The notes below the pieces were generated by a model. It saw only the letters and a program-made list of their open reading frames with translations. It had not been told where the DNA came from and made no database searches. This document shows positions 27,216 through 36,893 of a stretch of 64,000 nucleotides of DNA, in pieces. Position numbers and translations under genes: made by a program. This DNA is from Lysobacter luteus (GTDB taxonomy: Bacteria > Pseudomonadota > Gammaproteobacteria > Xanthomonadales > Xanthomonadaceae): NCBI RefSeq assembly GCF_907164845.1, contig NZ_OU015430.1, positions 2,687,001-2,751,000 of the forward strand, written 5' to 3'. Every line of letters begins with the position of its first letter. The stretch's first letter is position 1.

Positions 27216-30200
27216 TCAGGCCACCTGCACCACGCGCAGCGGATTTGCCCACTCGGCCAGCAGCTCCGCCTCGCGCGCCTTGGCCTTCTCCAGGTGCTCG
27301 TGCTTGACGTGGCCGTAGCCGCGGATGTGCTCGGGGATGCTGGCGATCTCGGCCGCCAGCCCGACGTTGCCGCGGTCGAGCGTGGCGAGCAGGCCGTCGA
27401 CGGTGCGCAGGTAGTCCTCGACCAGGCGGCGCTCGGTCCGGCGCTCGGCGGTGTAGCCGAATACGTCGAATACGCTGCCGCGCAGCCGGCGCAGACCTGC
27501 CAGCGCGCGGAACGCGGTGAACACCCACGGGCCGAACTCGCGCTTGACCCCGCGCCCCTGCGCGTCCTTCCTGGCCAGCAGCGGCGGGGCGAGGTGGAAC
27601 TTGAGCTTGAAGTCGCCCTCGAACTGCTGCTGCACGCGCCGCATGAAGTCGCCACTGGTGTACAGCCGCGCGACCTCGTACTCGTCCTTGTAGGCCATCA
27701 GCTTGAACGCGTAGCGCGCGACCGCTTCGGCCAGGTCGGTGCTGCCCGGTGCACGCTCGTGCTCGGCCTTGCGCACGCGGGCGACGAAGTCGGCATAGCG
27801 GCGGGCGTAGCCGGCGTCCTGGTAATCGGTCAGGAACGCCACGCGGCGCGCGATCACCTCGTCGAGCGAACGCGACAGGCGGGCGTCGTCGAGCGGCAGG
27901 AAGGCAACGTTGTCGGTGCCGGCGGCGTGCTCGGGCACGTGGCGCAGTTCGTCCTGCGCGGCGGTCGCGCGCGGCGCCGACGGGCTGCCGAACTCATGGC
28001 CTTCCCACTGGCCGGCGCCGAGCATCGGCAGCGCGTGCGGGGTCGACTCGGCCGCGGTCGGCACGTTACGCACCAGTCCGGCCGCCTCGGCGACGGCACG
28101 CGGGTCGACCACGGCCAGGCGGCCCCAGGCAAACGCGGCCTTGTTCTTGTCGATCGCCGCGCCGTTGAGTTCGACCGCGCGCATGATCGACTCCAGCGAC
28201 AGCGGCACCAGCCCCTGCTGCCAGGCGTGGCCGAGGATGAACAGGTTCGACATGATCGCGTCGCCGAGCAGCGCGGTCGCCAGCTGGGTGGCGTCCACCA
28301 CGTGGAGCTTGTCGACGGCCTGTTCCCCGCCGCCGAGCGCCTTGCGCACCGCGTCGATGATGTCGGTCGCCGGGAACTGCATGTCCGGGCGCGTCGTGAA
28401 CGACCCCGGCATCGCCTCGTAGCTGTTGAGCACGACGGTCGAGCGACCGCCGCGGATCTTCGACAGCGCCCAGTAGTCGTTGACCACCACCATGTCGCAG
28501 CCCAGCACCAGGTCCGCCTCGCCCGCGGCAATGCGCACTGCGTGGATGTCGGCCGGGGTGTTGGCGATGCGGATGTGGGTGGTGACCGCGCCACCCTTCT
28601 GGGCCAGGCCGGTCTGGTCGAGCACGGTCGCGCCCTTGCCTTCCAGGTGCCCGGCCATGCCGAGCAACGCGCCGATGGTGACCACGCCGGTGCCGCCGAC
28701 GCCGGTGATGAGGATGTTCCAGGGCCTGTCGAGCGCCGGCAGGACCGGCATCGGCAGGTCGGCGAGCAGGTCCTTCGCGCCGCTGCCCTTCTTCTTGCGC
28801 AGCGCACCGCCTTCGACGGTCACGAAGCTCGGGCAGAAGCCTTCGACGCAGCTGTAGTCCTTGTTGCAATTCGACTGGTCGATCTCGCGCTTGCGGCCGA
28901 ACTCCGTCTCCTTCGGCAGCACCGACACGCAGAACGACTTCTTCCCGCAATCACCGCAGCCTTCGCACACCAGCGAGTTGACCATGACGCGCTTTTGCGG
29001 ATCGACCATCTTGCCGCGCTTGCGGCGGCGACGCTTTTCGGTCGCACAGGTCTGGTCATAGATCAGCACCGACGTACCCTTGACCTCGCGCAGACGCTTC
29101 TGCACGTCGTCGATGTGCTTGCGGTCCTCGAACTCGACGCCATTCGGGAAGAGCGAGCGGTCGCTCCACTTGGCGATGTCGTCGGACACCACCACGATCG
29201 CCTGCACGCCTTCGCTGCGCACCTGCTGGGCGATCTGCGGGACGCTGAGCTGGCCGTCGACCGGCTGCCCGCCGGTCATCGCCACCGCGTCGTTGTAGAG
29301 GATCTTGTAGGTGATGTTGACCCCGGCGGCGACCGCCTGCCGGATCGCCAGCGAACCGGAGTGGAAGTAGGTGCCGTCGCCGAGGTTCTGGAAAACGTGC
29401 GCGGTGTCGGTGAACGCCGCCTGCCCGGCCCAGGTCACGCCTTCGCCGCCCATGTGGGTGTAGGTGTCGGTGCTGCGGTCCATCCACGTGACCATGTAAT
29501 GGCAACCGATGCCGCCCAGGGCGCGGGAGCCTTCGGGCACCACGGTCGAGGTGTTGTGCGGGCAGCCCGAGCAATAGTGCGGAACGCGCGGGAAGTTCGC
29601 CCGCGGCAGCGCCAGCTCGGCTTCCTTCTGCGCCATCCACTGCAGCACGTTGTCCATGCGCTCGCTGGCGCCGGCATCGAGTGCGATGTTCTTCTGGATG
29701 CGCCGTCCGATCACGCCGGCGATCGTCGCCGGGGTCAGCTCGCCGGTGCTCGGCAGGATCCACGCGCCGGACTCGTCGTACTTGCCGATGATGCTGGGGC
29801 GAGCGCCACCGAAGTCGGCATCGGCCCAGTTGTACATCGACTCCTTCATCTGGTTCTCGATGAAGGCGTGCTTCTCCTCCACCACCAGGATGTCGGACAG
29901 GCCGCGCACGAAGTTGCGCAGGCCGACCGGCTCCAGCGGCCAGGTCATGCCGACCTTGTAGACGCGGATGCCGAGGTCGGAGCAGGCGCGCTCGTCTAGG
30001 CCGAGGTACTCCAGCGCGGTCAGCACGTCGAGGTAGGACTTGCCGGTGGTGATGATGCCCAGCTTCGGCGCCGGCGAATCGATCACGATGCGGTCGATCC
30101 GGTTGGCCCGCGCGAACGCCTGCGCGGCCTTGACCGCGTAACGGTGAAGGCGCATCTCCTGGTCCATCGGCGGGTCGGGCCAGCGGATGTTGAGGCCGCC

Positions 30201-30953
30201 GGGCGGCATGTCGAAGTCATCCGGCGTGACGATCTGCAAGGCCAGCGGATTGACGTCGACCGAGGCCGACGACTCGACCGTCTCGGCGATCGTCTTGAAG
30301 CCGATCCAGCGGCCGGTGTAGCGCGACATCGCCCAGCCGATCGCGCCCATGTCGAGGATGTCCTGCACCCCGGCCGGGTTGAGGATCGGCATCATCGCGC
30401 TGGTGAACTCGCCTTCCGAGCCGTGCGGCAGGGTCGACGAACGGCACGCGTGGTCGTCGGCCGCCAGCGCGAGCACGCCGCCCAGGGGCGCAGTGCCGGC
30501 GGCGTTGGCGTGCTTGAACACGTCGCCGCTGCGATCCACGCCCGGGCCCTTGCCGTACCACATGCCGAACACGCCCTGGTGCCTGGCGCCCGGGAACAGC
30601 CCGGTCTGCTGGGTGCCCCAGACCATGGTCGCGCCGAGGTCCTCGTTCAGGCCGGGCGCGAACTTCACGCCGGCCGCCTCGAGGTGCTTCTTCGCCCGCC
30701 ACAGCTCGAGGTCGAAGCCGCCCAGCGGGCTGCCGCGGTAGCCGGAGATGAAGCCGGCGGTGTCGAGCCCGGCGGCCTGGTCGCGCAGCCGCTGCATCAG
30801 CGGCAGCCGCACCAGCGCCTGCACGCCCGACAGGTAGATCCGGCCGGACTCGCGGCTGTACTTGTGGTCGAGGCTGTAGTCGGGGTCGACCACGGACGAG
30901 GTCAGGGAGGTGTTCGCCGAGGACGGCGAACTGAGTTCGGCGGTGCTGGTCAT
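27216..30953 (-). CDS. Fused indolepyruvate:ferredoxin oxidoreductase (thiamine pyrophosphate enzyme)
   Basis: A 1245-residue enzyme joining the parts found as separate subunits in archaea. The start at 30953 has GGAG seven bases upstream. The N-terminal pyrimidine-binding domain contains YLSGVQALVRLPLMQ and GYRGSPLGG; the TPP/pyrophosphate domain contains GIGCHYMVTW and LGDGTYFHSG. A cysteine-rich segment (CEGCGDCG...NCNKDYSCVEGFC, about residues 665-710) fits iron-sulfur binding. The C-terminal gamma-type domain begins ITGVGGTGVVTIG. The family oxidatively decarboxylates aryl-pyruvates or branched 2-oxoacids to acyl-CoA with reduction of ferredoxin. In aerobic proteobacteria the partner and substrate are often unproven. 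It lies upstream of the GGDEF-EAL gene with a 141-base gap. Confidence 0.9.
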   Translation of the reverse strand: MTSTAELSSPSSANTSLTSSVVDPDYSLDHKYSRESGRIYLSGVQALVRLPLMQRLRDQAAGLDTAGFISGYRGSPLGGFDLELWRAKKHLEAAGVKFAPGLNEDLGATMVWGTQQTGLFPGARHQGVFGMWYGKGPGVDRSGDVFKHANAAGTAPLGGVLALAADDHACRSSTLPHGSEGEFTSAMMPILNPAGVQDILDMGAIGWAMSRYTGRWIGFKTIAETVESSASVDVNPLALQIVTPDDFDMPPGGLNIRWPDPPMDQEMRLHRYAVKAAQAFARANRIDRIVIDSPAPKLGIITTGKSYLDVLTALEYLGLDERACSDLGIRVYKVGMTWPLEPVGLRNFVRGLSDILVVEEKHAFIENQMKESMYNWADADFGGARPSIIGKYDESGAWILPSTGELTPATIAGVIGRRIQKNIALDAGASERMDNVLQWMAQKEAELALPRANFPRVPHYCSGCPHNTSTVVPEGSRALGGIGCHYMVTWMDRSTDTYTHMGGEGVTWAGQAAFTDTAHVFQNLGDGTYFHSGSLAIRQAVAAGVNITYKILYNDAVAMTGGQPVDGQLSVPQIAQQVRSEGVQAIVVVSDDIAKWSDRSLFPNGVEFEDRKHIDDVQKRLREVKGTSVLIYDQTCATEKRRRRKRGKMVDPQKRVMVNSLVCEGCGDCGKKSFCVSVLPKETEFGRKREIDQSNCNKDYSCVEGFCPSFVTVEGGALRKKKGSGAKDLLADLPMPVLPALDRPWNILITGVGGTGVVTIGALLGMAGHLEGKGATVLDQTGLAQKGGAVTTHIRIANTPADIHAVRIAAGEADLVLGCDMVVVNDYWALSKIRGGRSTVVLNSYEAMPGSFTTRPDMQFPATDIIDAVRKALGGGEQAVDKLHVVDATQLATALLGDAIMSNLFILGHAWQQGLVPLSLESIMRAVELNGAAIDKNKAAFAWGRLAVVDPRAVAEAAGLVRNVPTAAESTPHALPMLGAGQWEGHEFGSPSAPRATAAQDELRHVPEHAAGTDNVAFLPLDDARLSRSLDEVIARRVAFLTDYQDAGYARRYADFVARVRKAEHERAPGSTDLAEAVARYAFKLMAYKDEYEVARLYTSGDFMRRVQQQFEGDFKLKFHLAPPLLARKDAQGRGVKREFGPWVFTAFRALAGLRRLRGSVFDVFGYTAERRTERRLVEDYLRTVDGLLATLDRGNVGLAAEIASIPEHIRGYGHVKHEHLEKAKAREAELLAEWANPLRVVQVA

Positions 30954-31111
30954 GCGTGGCTCCGGCGCGGCCGGGGCCGCGGGGTGGCTGCGAAAAGGTG
31001 AATGGGCGGTTGGCGCGCAAACCGCCGGGCAAAGCCCCGGGAGTGTAGCAGCGGGCCTGCAGCGCCCGCCGGCCGGAGGTACCATGGGCGGGCAATACAG
31101 GGGGATTACCG

Positions 31112-31756
31112 ATGCACCACTTCCACAAACTGCTCTTCGCCGTGCTCGCCTTCTGCGCCACGGCGGGTTTCGCCTTCGCCCAGACCGCACCGCTGGTGCC
31201 GACCGCCGAGTTCTATTTCGACGAGGACGCGCGCACCACCCGCACCATCGAGTCGCAGTCCGGCAGCGGCGAGGCGCTCGTGCAGGCACTGCTGAAATCG
31301 ATCCAGCGCAATCCGCGCTCCAAGGCCGACATCGCCCAGCTCGCGCACGTCGCGATGGCCGGTGGCCGCCCCGAGCTCGGCCACGAGCTCTACGGCCGCG
31401 TGCTGGGCCAGATGGACTCCAACGACGGCCTGTACCGCGCCGTGTTGTGGAACTACGGCTGGGACCTGTTCCGCACCGGCGACGCCGCTGGCGCGCTCGC
31501 CCAATGGGACACCCTGCGCAAGTCGCGCAACATCAATGCCACCTGGATGCCGGCCACGTTCGCACTGGCGTTGTGGGAGCTCGACCGCCGCGACGAGGCG
31601 GTGCAGTGGTATGCGGCGGCCGTGCGCAGCGAGCCCGCGCGCTGGACCGGCGCCGACCAGTACGAGGCGCTGCTGCCGGACTGGCGCGAGCAGGAGCGCG
31701 CGACCCTGGCGGAGATCCAGCAGGCCTGGCAGGCCGATCCGCCCGCCTGGCGCTGA
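31112..31756 (+). CDS. Exported tetratricopeptide-like protein
   Basis: A 214-residue protein with a clear signal peptide (KLLFAVLAFCATAGFAFAQ) and a helical, TPR-like body: repeats such as GGRPELGHELYGRVLGQ, YGWDLFRTGDAAGALAQWDTL and ALALWELDRRDEAVQWYAAAV. These resemble TPR/Sel1 pairs of helices that bind other proteins. I do not recognise a named family. AGGGGG lies seven bases before the ATG. It is divergent from the oxidoreductase gene and is followed at once by a strong terminator, so it is probably transcribed alone. A periplasmic role in an envelope complex is inference. Confidence 0.75.
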   Translation: MHHFHKLLFAVLAFCATAGFAFAQTAPLVPTAEFYFDEDARTTRTIESQSGSGEALVQALLKSIQRNPRSKADIAQLAHVAMAGGRPELGHELYGRVLGQMDSNDGLYRAVLWNYGWDLFRTGDAAGALAQWDTLRKSRNINATWMPATFALALWELDRRDEAVQWYAAAVRSEPARWTGADQYEALLPDWREQERATLAEIQQAWQADPPAWR

Positions 31757-31774
31757 GCCACGCACCGCACGAAG

Positions 31775-31797
31775 ACCCGGCCCCGGCCGGGTTTTTC
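31775..31797 (+). terminator. Rho-independent terminator
   Basis: An 8-bp stem (ACCCGGCC and GGCCGGGT, 2-base loop plus fraying) at 31775-31792 is followed by TTTTC. It lies 19 bases after the TPR-like gene. Confidence 0.85.
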
Positions 31798-31925
31798 GTA
31801 TCCGCGCTGCGCGCTGCGGGCGCGCTCGCCGGGTCCGGCGGATTGGGTCTAAAGTGCGGTGGCTGGTCCGGCGCGACAGCACGGGGCGGCACCACGGGGG
31901 ACGGCGGCAGGATCGAGGGGATGGG

Positions 31926-33122
31926 ATGTCCATATCGGCACTGAGCGTGATGGTGGTCGAGGACCACGGCTTCCAACGCCGGATGGCGTTGCGGCTGCTG
32001 GAAAACCTCGGCATTGCCGGCGTGAGCGACGCCGCCGACGGCCGTTCGGCGCTGCAGTTGCTGTCGTCGCGCGACGAGCCCCCGGACGTGGTGATGGTCG
32101 ACCTCGACATGCCGGGCATGGACGGCATCGAGTTCATCGGCCACGTCGCGCAGCGGCGGCTGGCGCGGGCGGTGCTGGTGGTCAGTGCGCTGGACCCGGC
32201 CCTGCTCAATACCGTGCAGACGATGGCGCGCGCGTACGGGCTGCGCGTGCTGGGCAGCGTGGAGAAGCCGCTGACCGCCGAGAAGCTCGCGGCCGCGCTG
32301 ACCACCTACGGGGATCTGCTGGGCGACGACGAGGTCGACGAGCCGGTCGAGATCAGCGCCACCGCGATCCGCGAGGCGCTGGCACGCGGCGAGATCCGAC
32401 CGTGGTTCCAGCCGCAGGTCGAGTTCGGCAACGGCAAGGCGGTCGCCGTGGAAGCGCTCGCGCGCTGGGTCCGGCCCGACGGCCAGGTGGTGCGGCCGCA
32501 GAGCTTCATCGGCCTGCTTGAACGCGAAGGCCTGGCCGACCCGTTGGCCGACCTGATGCTGGAGCAGGCCTGCCAGTGGAAACGCCGGTGGGACCTGGAA
32601 GGCCTGCGGCTCAACGTGTCGGTCAACATTTCGCCAACCAGCCTGGCCGACCCGACCGCGGCCGACCGCTACCAGCGCATCGTCCAGGCGCAAAACGTCG
32701 ACCCGGCCGAGGTGGTGCTGGAACTGACCGAAAGCTCGGTGATGGCCGACGCCGCGCGCGCGCTGAGCGTGCTCGCGCGGCTGCGGCTGAAGGGTTTCGG
32801 CCTGTCGATCGACGACTTCGGCACCGGCTATTCCTCGCTCGCGCAGCTGTCGCATATACCGTTCACCGAGCTCAAGATCGACCAGGGCTTCGTCGCCGGC
32901 GCGTGGCAGCAACCGCGCAAGCGCGCGGTGGTCGAAGCCAGCCTGGACCTGGCGCGCAAGCTCGGGCTCGAAGTGGTTGCCGAGGGCGTGGCCACCGTGG
33001 AGGACTGGCAGATGCTGGCCGACCTGGGCTGCAGCATGGCGCAGGGGTACCTGATCGCGCCGCCGGTGGCGCCGGAAGACCTGCCGCGGGTACTTGCACA
33101 GTGGCGGCGACCGGAGCCCTGA
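31926..33122 (+). CDS. Response regulator with EAL phosphodiesterase domain, RocR-like
   Basis: A 398-residue two-domain regulator. The start at 31926 follows a GAGGGGATGGG ribosome-binding stretch. The receiver domain (about 5-130) carries the phospho-acceptor Asp59 in MVDLDMPGMDG and a conserved Lys in VEKPL. The EAL domain (about 145-395) has EAL at 176-178, ELTES, DDFGTGYSS with the metal-binding aspartates, and AEGVAT, so cyclic-di-GMP hydrolysis is likely. The size and layout match RocR of Pseudomonas aeruginosa (392 residues), where phosphorylation raises activity. The hybrid kinase gene starts four bases after its stop, so the kinase is the natural partner. Confidence 0.92.
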   Translation: MSISALSVMVVEDHGFQRRMALRLLENLGIAGVSDAADGRSALQLLSSRDEPPDVVMVDLDMPGMDGIEFIGHVAQRRLARAVLVVSALDPALLNTVQTMARAYGLRVLGSVEKPLTAEKLAAALTTYGDLLGDDEVDEPVEISATAIREALARGEIRPWFQPQVEFGNGKAVAVEALARWVRPDGQVVRPQSFIGLLEREGLADPLADLMLEQACQWKRRWDLEGLRLNVSVNISPTSLADPTAADRYQRIVQAQNVDPAEVVLELTESSVMADAARALSVLARLRLKGFGLSIDDFGTGYSSLAQLSHIPFTELKIDQGFVAGAWQQPRKRAVVEASLDLARKLGLEVVAEGVATVEDWQMLADLGCSMAQGYLIAPPVAPEDLPRVLAQWRRPEP

Positions 33123-33126
33123 GCAG

Positions 33127-35673
33127 ATGTCCGACGCGCCCGCGACGCGATCGACAGGACGCTGGCGGGCGCGGTTGGGTGGGCTGAGCATCCGCCACCA
33201 GTTGTTGGCGCTGTTCGGGCTGTTCCTGCTGGCCGGCGCGACCGTGCTGGTTATCGACGAGGTTGCCCAGTACCACGCGCGGCAGTCGCTGCTCGCGCTC
33301 AAGGACGACTCGCTGTTGCGGATGCGGCGCCTGAAGGCGGTCTCGGATGCCTACGGGCTGGACGTCGTCGACACCACCTTTCGCGTGCGCAACAACCTGA
33401 TCACGTGGCAGGACGGTGTGGCGGTGGTCGACGATGCGAACGCCCGCATCGCGCGTGACTGGAGTGCATTGAAGGCGATGCCGCGGAGCACCGCGCAGCA
33501 GCGCCTGTTCGCGGAGGTCGAAGCCCATCGATCGGTCGCCGACGCCGCGATGGCGCAACTGCGCGCGATCCTGCTTGCGCGCGACATCGACGCGCTGGGC
33601 CGCTTTGCCGACACCGCGCTGTACCCGGCGATCGACCCGGTCACCCAGCGCATCCAGGCGCTGTCGGACCTGGCGATGGTGCAAGCCGACAGCCTCGTGC
33701 GGGCCGACCTGGCACGCAACCGCCAGGTCAGCCTGCTGCGCATCGCGGTGTCGTTGCTGGCACTGCTGGTGGCGACGCTGGTCGGCCGGGTGGTGCTGCG
33801 CAACGCCTACCACGGTGTCGAGGCGTTGACCTTCCTTGCCCGACGGATGCGCGAGCACGACTACACCGCGATGCCGCGGCACGTGCCGCGCGGCGAGCTC
33901 GCCACGGTGATGGAAGCGTTCACCGACATGCGGCGGGACGTGCTTGCCTTCGAGACCGAGCTGATCGACCAGCTCGCCCGCAACGAGTCCACACTCGACG
34001 CCAACCGGCGGTTGCAGGACGAGCTGCGCGCGAGCGAGGCGCGCGCGCAGGCGGCCAACCACGCCAAGTCGGCGTTCCTGGCGGCGATGAGCCACGAGAT
34101 CCGCACCCCGATGATCGGCGTGACCGGCATGATCGAAGTGCTCGCCCACACCCGGCTGGCGCCCGACCAGCGCCACGCGCTCAACATCATCCAGCAGTCG
34201 TCGCAGTCGCTGCTGCAGATCATCGGCGACATCCTCGACTTCTCGAAGATCGAGGCCGACCGGCTGGAGCTGGCACCCGAACCGCTGCGCCTGGACGCCC
34301 TGATCAGCGCCACCGTCGCCAACTACAGCGGCGCCGCGTCCAGCAAGGGACTCGGGCTGGAGTGCACGATCGACCCGCGGATCGCGCCGGCCTACCTGGC
34401 CGACCCGCTCCGGCTGCGGCAGGTGCTGTCCAACTTCCTGTCCAACGCGATCAAGTTCACCGAGCAGGGCGGGGTGCAGGTGGCGCTGGAATGGCTCGGC
34501 GAGGCGGCGGACGGCAACGCCGACGACGTGCCGCGCGACCGGCTCGCGCTGCGGGTCACCGACACCGGCATCGGCATTGCCCCCGAGGCGCAGGGGCGGC
34601 TGTTCCAGCCCTTCAGCCAGGCCGAGGGCGACACCACCCGACGGTTCGGCGGGACCGGCCTGGGACTGGTGATCAGCGAGCGGCTCGCGCGGCTGATGGG
34701 TGGCGAGGTGCGCATGGACAGCACGCCCGGCCATGGGACGACGATGCACCTCTCGCTGGTCCTGCCGCGCGCGCGGGTGGAGGACGTCGCCGCCGAGCCG
34801 GCCGCCGACGCCGCGCCCGTGGTGTTCAGCGCGCGTCCTGTGCCGGACACCGCACGCGCCGAGCGCGAGCGCAGCCTCGTGCTGCTGGCCGACGACCATC
34901 CGACCAACCGGCTGGTGATCGCACGCCAGCTGGCGCTGGCCGGCTACGCCAGCGAATCGGCCGAGGATGGCGTCGAGGCACTGGAGCGCTGGCGCAGCGG
35001 CCGTTACGCGCTGCTGCTGTCGGACGTGCACATGCCGCGGCTGGACGGCTACCGGCTCGCCCGCGCGATCCGCGAGGAAGAAGCCCGCGACGGCCTGGTC
35101 CGAACGCCGATCGTGGCCCTGACCGCGTCGGCACTGAAAGGCGAAGCCGAGCGCTGTCTCGGCGCCGGCATGGACGACTACCTCGCAAAGCCCGTCTCGG
35201 TGCCGGTGCTGCAGGCGTGCCTGCAACGCTGGCTGCCCCACACCGCCGGCGCGGGCACCGACACCGGCGCGCCGGACGCAGCCGCGGGACCGGCGGTCGA
35301 CACCACGCCCCAGGACGCGCCGGCGCTCGATGACCACACGCTCGATGCCCTGACCGGTGGCGACCCCGCCGAGGCACGCCTGCTGCTCGAGGACTTCCTG
35401 GCCAGTACCCGCCAGGACCTCGCCGAGCTCGATGACGCCCTGGCCGCCGGCGAAGCGGCCGGACTGGCGCGCCAGGCACACAAGGTGAAGGGTGCGGCGC
35501 GGCTGGTCGGCGCGACCGCACTGGCCGACGCCGCCGCGGCGCTCGAGGCCGCGGTGCGCAGCGACGATGGCGCCCCCGGCGGCGCTGTCGACGACGGCCG
35601 CAACGAAGCGCTCGCGGCGCGGCTCCACGTCGCCGCCCGGCAACTCGAACGGCACGCTGCCTCCCTTCGCTGA
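33127..35673 (+). CDS. Hybrid sensor histidine kinase with receiver and Hpt domains
   Basis: An 848-residue unorthodox kinase. Order: one transmembrane segment ([18 protein letters not shown], about 27-44), a ~170-residue periplasmic sensor region with helical content, a second segment ([19 protein letters not shown], about 205-225), HAMP-like region, HisKA with His323 (SHEIRTP), HATPase with GTGLGL, a receiver with Asp633 (SDVHMP), and a C-terminal Hpt with His785 ([10 protein letters not shown]). The His-Asp-His relay would feed the receiver-EAL protein encoded four bases upstream. RocS1-type and ArcB/BvgS-type kinases share this plan. The input signal is unknown. SixA, encoded two genes later, is known in E. 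coli to remove phosphate from such an Hpt domain. Confidence 0.93.
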   Translation: MSDAPATRSTGRWRARLGGLSIRHQLLALFGLFLLAGATVLVIDEVAQYHARQSLLALKDDSLLRMRRLKAVSDAYGLDVVDTTFRVRNNLITWQDGVAVVDDANARIARDWSALKAMPRSTAQQRLFAEVEAHRSVADAAMAQLRAILLARDIDALGRFADTALYPAIDPVTQRIQALSDLAMVQADSLVRADLARNRQVSLLRIAVSLLALLVATLVGRVVLRNAYHGVEALTFLARRMREHDYTAMPRHVPRGELATVMEAFTDMRRDVLAFETELIDQLARNESTLDANRRLQDELRASEARAQAANHAKSAFLAAMSHEIRTPMIGVTGMIEVLAHTRLAPDQRHALNIIQQSSQSLLQIIGDILDFSKIEADRLELAPEPLRLDALISATVANYSGAASSKGLGLECTIDPRIAPAYLADPLRLRQVLSNFLSNAIKFTEQGGVQVALEWLGEAADGNADDVPRDRLALRVTDTGIGIAPEAQGRLFQPFSQAEGDTTRRFGGTGLGLVISERLARLMGGEVRMDSTPGHGTTMHLSLVLPRARVEDVAAEPAADAAPVVFSARPVPDTARAERERSLVLLADDHPTNRLVIARQLALAGYASESAEDGVEALERWRSGRYALLLSDVHMPRLDGYRLARAIREEEARDGLVRTPIVALTASALKGEAERCLGAGMDDYLAKPVSVPVLQACLQRWLPHTAGAGTDTGAPDAAAGPAVDTTPQDAPALDDHTLDALTGGDPAEARLLLEDFLASTRQDLAELDDALAAGEAAGLARQAHKVKGAARLVGATALADAAAALEAAVRSDDGAPGGAVDDGRNEALAARLHVAARQLERHAASLR

Positions 35674-35752
35674 CCGCATCGACACCACCGTGGCGGACGC
35701 GGTGTACGCTGCGGCTTCCACTGCTCTCTGCGCAGCCTCACAGGGGACCCGC

Positions 35753-36382
35753 ATGAAGACCGTGCTCGTGGCCAGTTCGAAGGGTGGCGCCGGCAAGACC
35801 ACCATCGCCACCCACCTCGCCGCCCACGCGGCCGTCGACGGACGCAACACCGTGCTGGTCGACGCCGACCCGCAGGGTTCCTCCACCCGCTGGGCCCGGC
35901 GGCGCGCCGACATGGACAGCGCGGTGCTGCCGCTCGACGGCACCCGTGGCAAGGGGTGGCGGGCACAGCTGCCCGCCGGCACCGAGCAGGTGGTCATCGA
36001 CGCGGCCGCCGGCGCGATGGCCGCCGACCTCGCTCCCTTCCTGGAGACCGCCGACGCGGTGGTCGTCCCGGTGCTGCCGTCGACCATCGACATCGAAGCC
36101 AGCGTCGACTTCCTCGACACGCTGGCGCGGCACCCGCGGGTGCGCCGCGGCGAGCTGCCGGTGGGGCTGGTTGCCAACCGCCTGCGCCCCTGGACGAATG
36201 CCTCGCAGGATGTGGTCGGGCTGCTGCGGCGCTGGCCTTACCCGCTGGTCGCCCAGCTGCGCGACAGCCAGGCCTACGTGCTGCTGTGCGGGCTGGGCAA
36301 GAGCCTGTTCGACTACCATTCGGCGCAGATCCGGGAACACCAGGCCGACTGGCAACCGCTGCTCCGCTGGCTGAAGCGGTAA
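35753..36382 (+). CDS. ParA/MinD-type partition ATPase, orphan
   Basis: A 209-residue cytoplasmic ATPase with the deviant Walker A KGGAGKTT (residues 10-17), an A' motif VDADPQGSS and a Walker B-like [13 protein letters not shown] lies eight bases before the ATG. The length is that of short ParA proteins (type Ib/orphan), which form ATP-dependent gradients on DNA or membranes to position cargo. No parB gene or parS-like sites are visible nearby. It lies between the hybrid kinase gene (79-base gap) and sixA. It may position a signalling or surface complex; that is inference. Confidence 0.88.
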   Translation: MKTVLVASSKGGAGKTTIATHLAAHAAVDGRNTVLVDADPQGSSTRWARRRADMDSAVLPLDGTRGKGWRAQLPAGTEQVVIDAAAGAMAADLAPFLETADAVVVPVLPSTIDIEASVDFLDTLARHPRVRRGELPVGLVANRLRPWTNASQDVVGLLRRWPYPLVAQLRDSQAYVLLCGLGKSLFDYHSAQIREHQADWQPLLRWLKR

Positions 36383-36416
36383 CCCTTTCCTTCCCCTTCC
36401 CTGCGAGCCCGATGCC

Positions 36417-36893
36417 ATGCGCGAACTGATCCTGCTGCGCCACGCCCACGCCGAACCGTCGCTGCCCGACCAGGCCGACATGGATCGGCCGCTGTCGGCT
36501 GAAGGAATCGCCGAGGCGGAGGCGGCCGGCCGCTGGCTGGCTTCGCAGAAGCTGGTGCCCGACTGCGTGCTGTGCTCGCCGTCGCGGCGCACCCGAGAGA
36601 CGCTGGAAGCCGTGCTCGGCGTGGTCGGGTACGTCGAGCAGCGGGTCGAGGACTCCATCTACGAGGCGAGCCCGGGTTCCCTGATCGCACTGGCCGATGG
36701 GCACGTCGAGGTCGAGCGGCTGATGCTGGTCGGCCACAACCCGGGCCTGGAGCAACTGGCCGCGTTGCTGCACAGCGGTCAGTCCGGCGACTACCGCGGG
36801 ATGCCGCCGGCCGGCGTGGCGGTGCTGTCGCTGCCGGCCGGCGTCCCGCTGGAGCCGGGCATCGCCCAGCTCAGCGCTTTCTGGTGGCCGTGA
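36417..36893 (+). CDS. sixA: Phosphohistidine phosphatase SixA
   Basis: A 158-residue histidine phosphatase. The catalytic RHG-type motif is LRHAHAE, His9 being the phospho-acceptor; SPSRRTRETLE and the second histidine in LVGHNPGLEQLA complete the active site. In E. coli SixA dephosphorylates the Hpt domain of ArcB and affects the nitrogen PTS. It lies 34 bases after the ParA gene and overlaps the next gene by GTGA. The hybrid kinase upstream has an Hpt domain and is a plausible target. That link is inferred from position. Confidence 0.85.
   Translation: MRELILLRHAHAEPSLPDQADMDRPLSAEGIAEAEAAGRWLASQKLVPDCVLCSPSRRTRETLEAVLGVVGYVEQRVEDSIYEASPGSLIALADGHVEVERLMLVGHNPGLEQLAALLHSGQSGDYRGMPPAGVAVLSLPAGVPLEPGIAQLSAFWWP

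Noticed and set aside
32872-36177. A 1101-codon - strand frame opposite the kinase
   Set aside because: Antisense to the hybrid kinase and EAL regulator with all catalytic residues.
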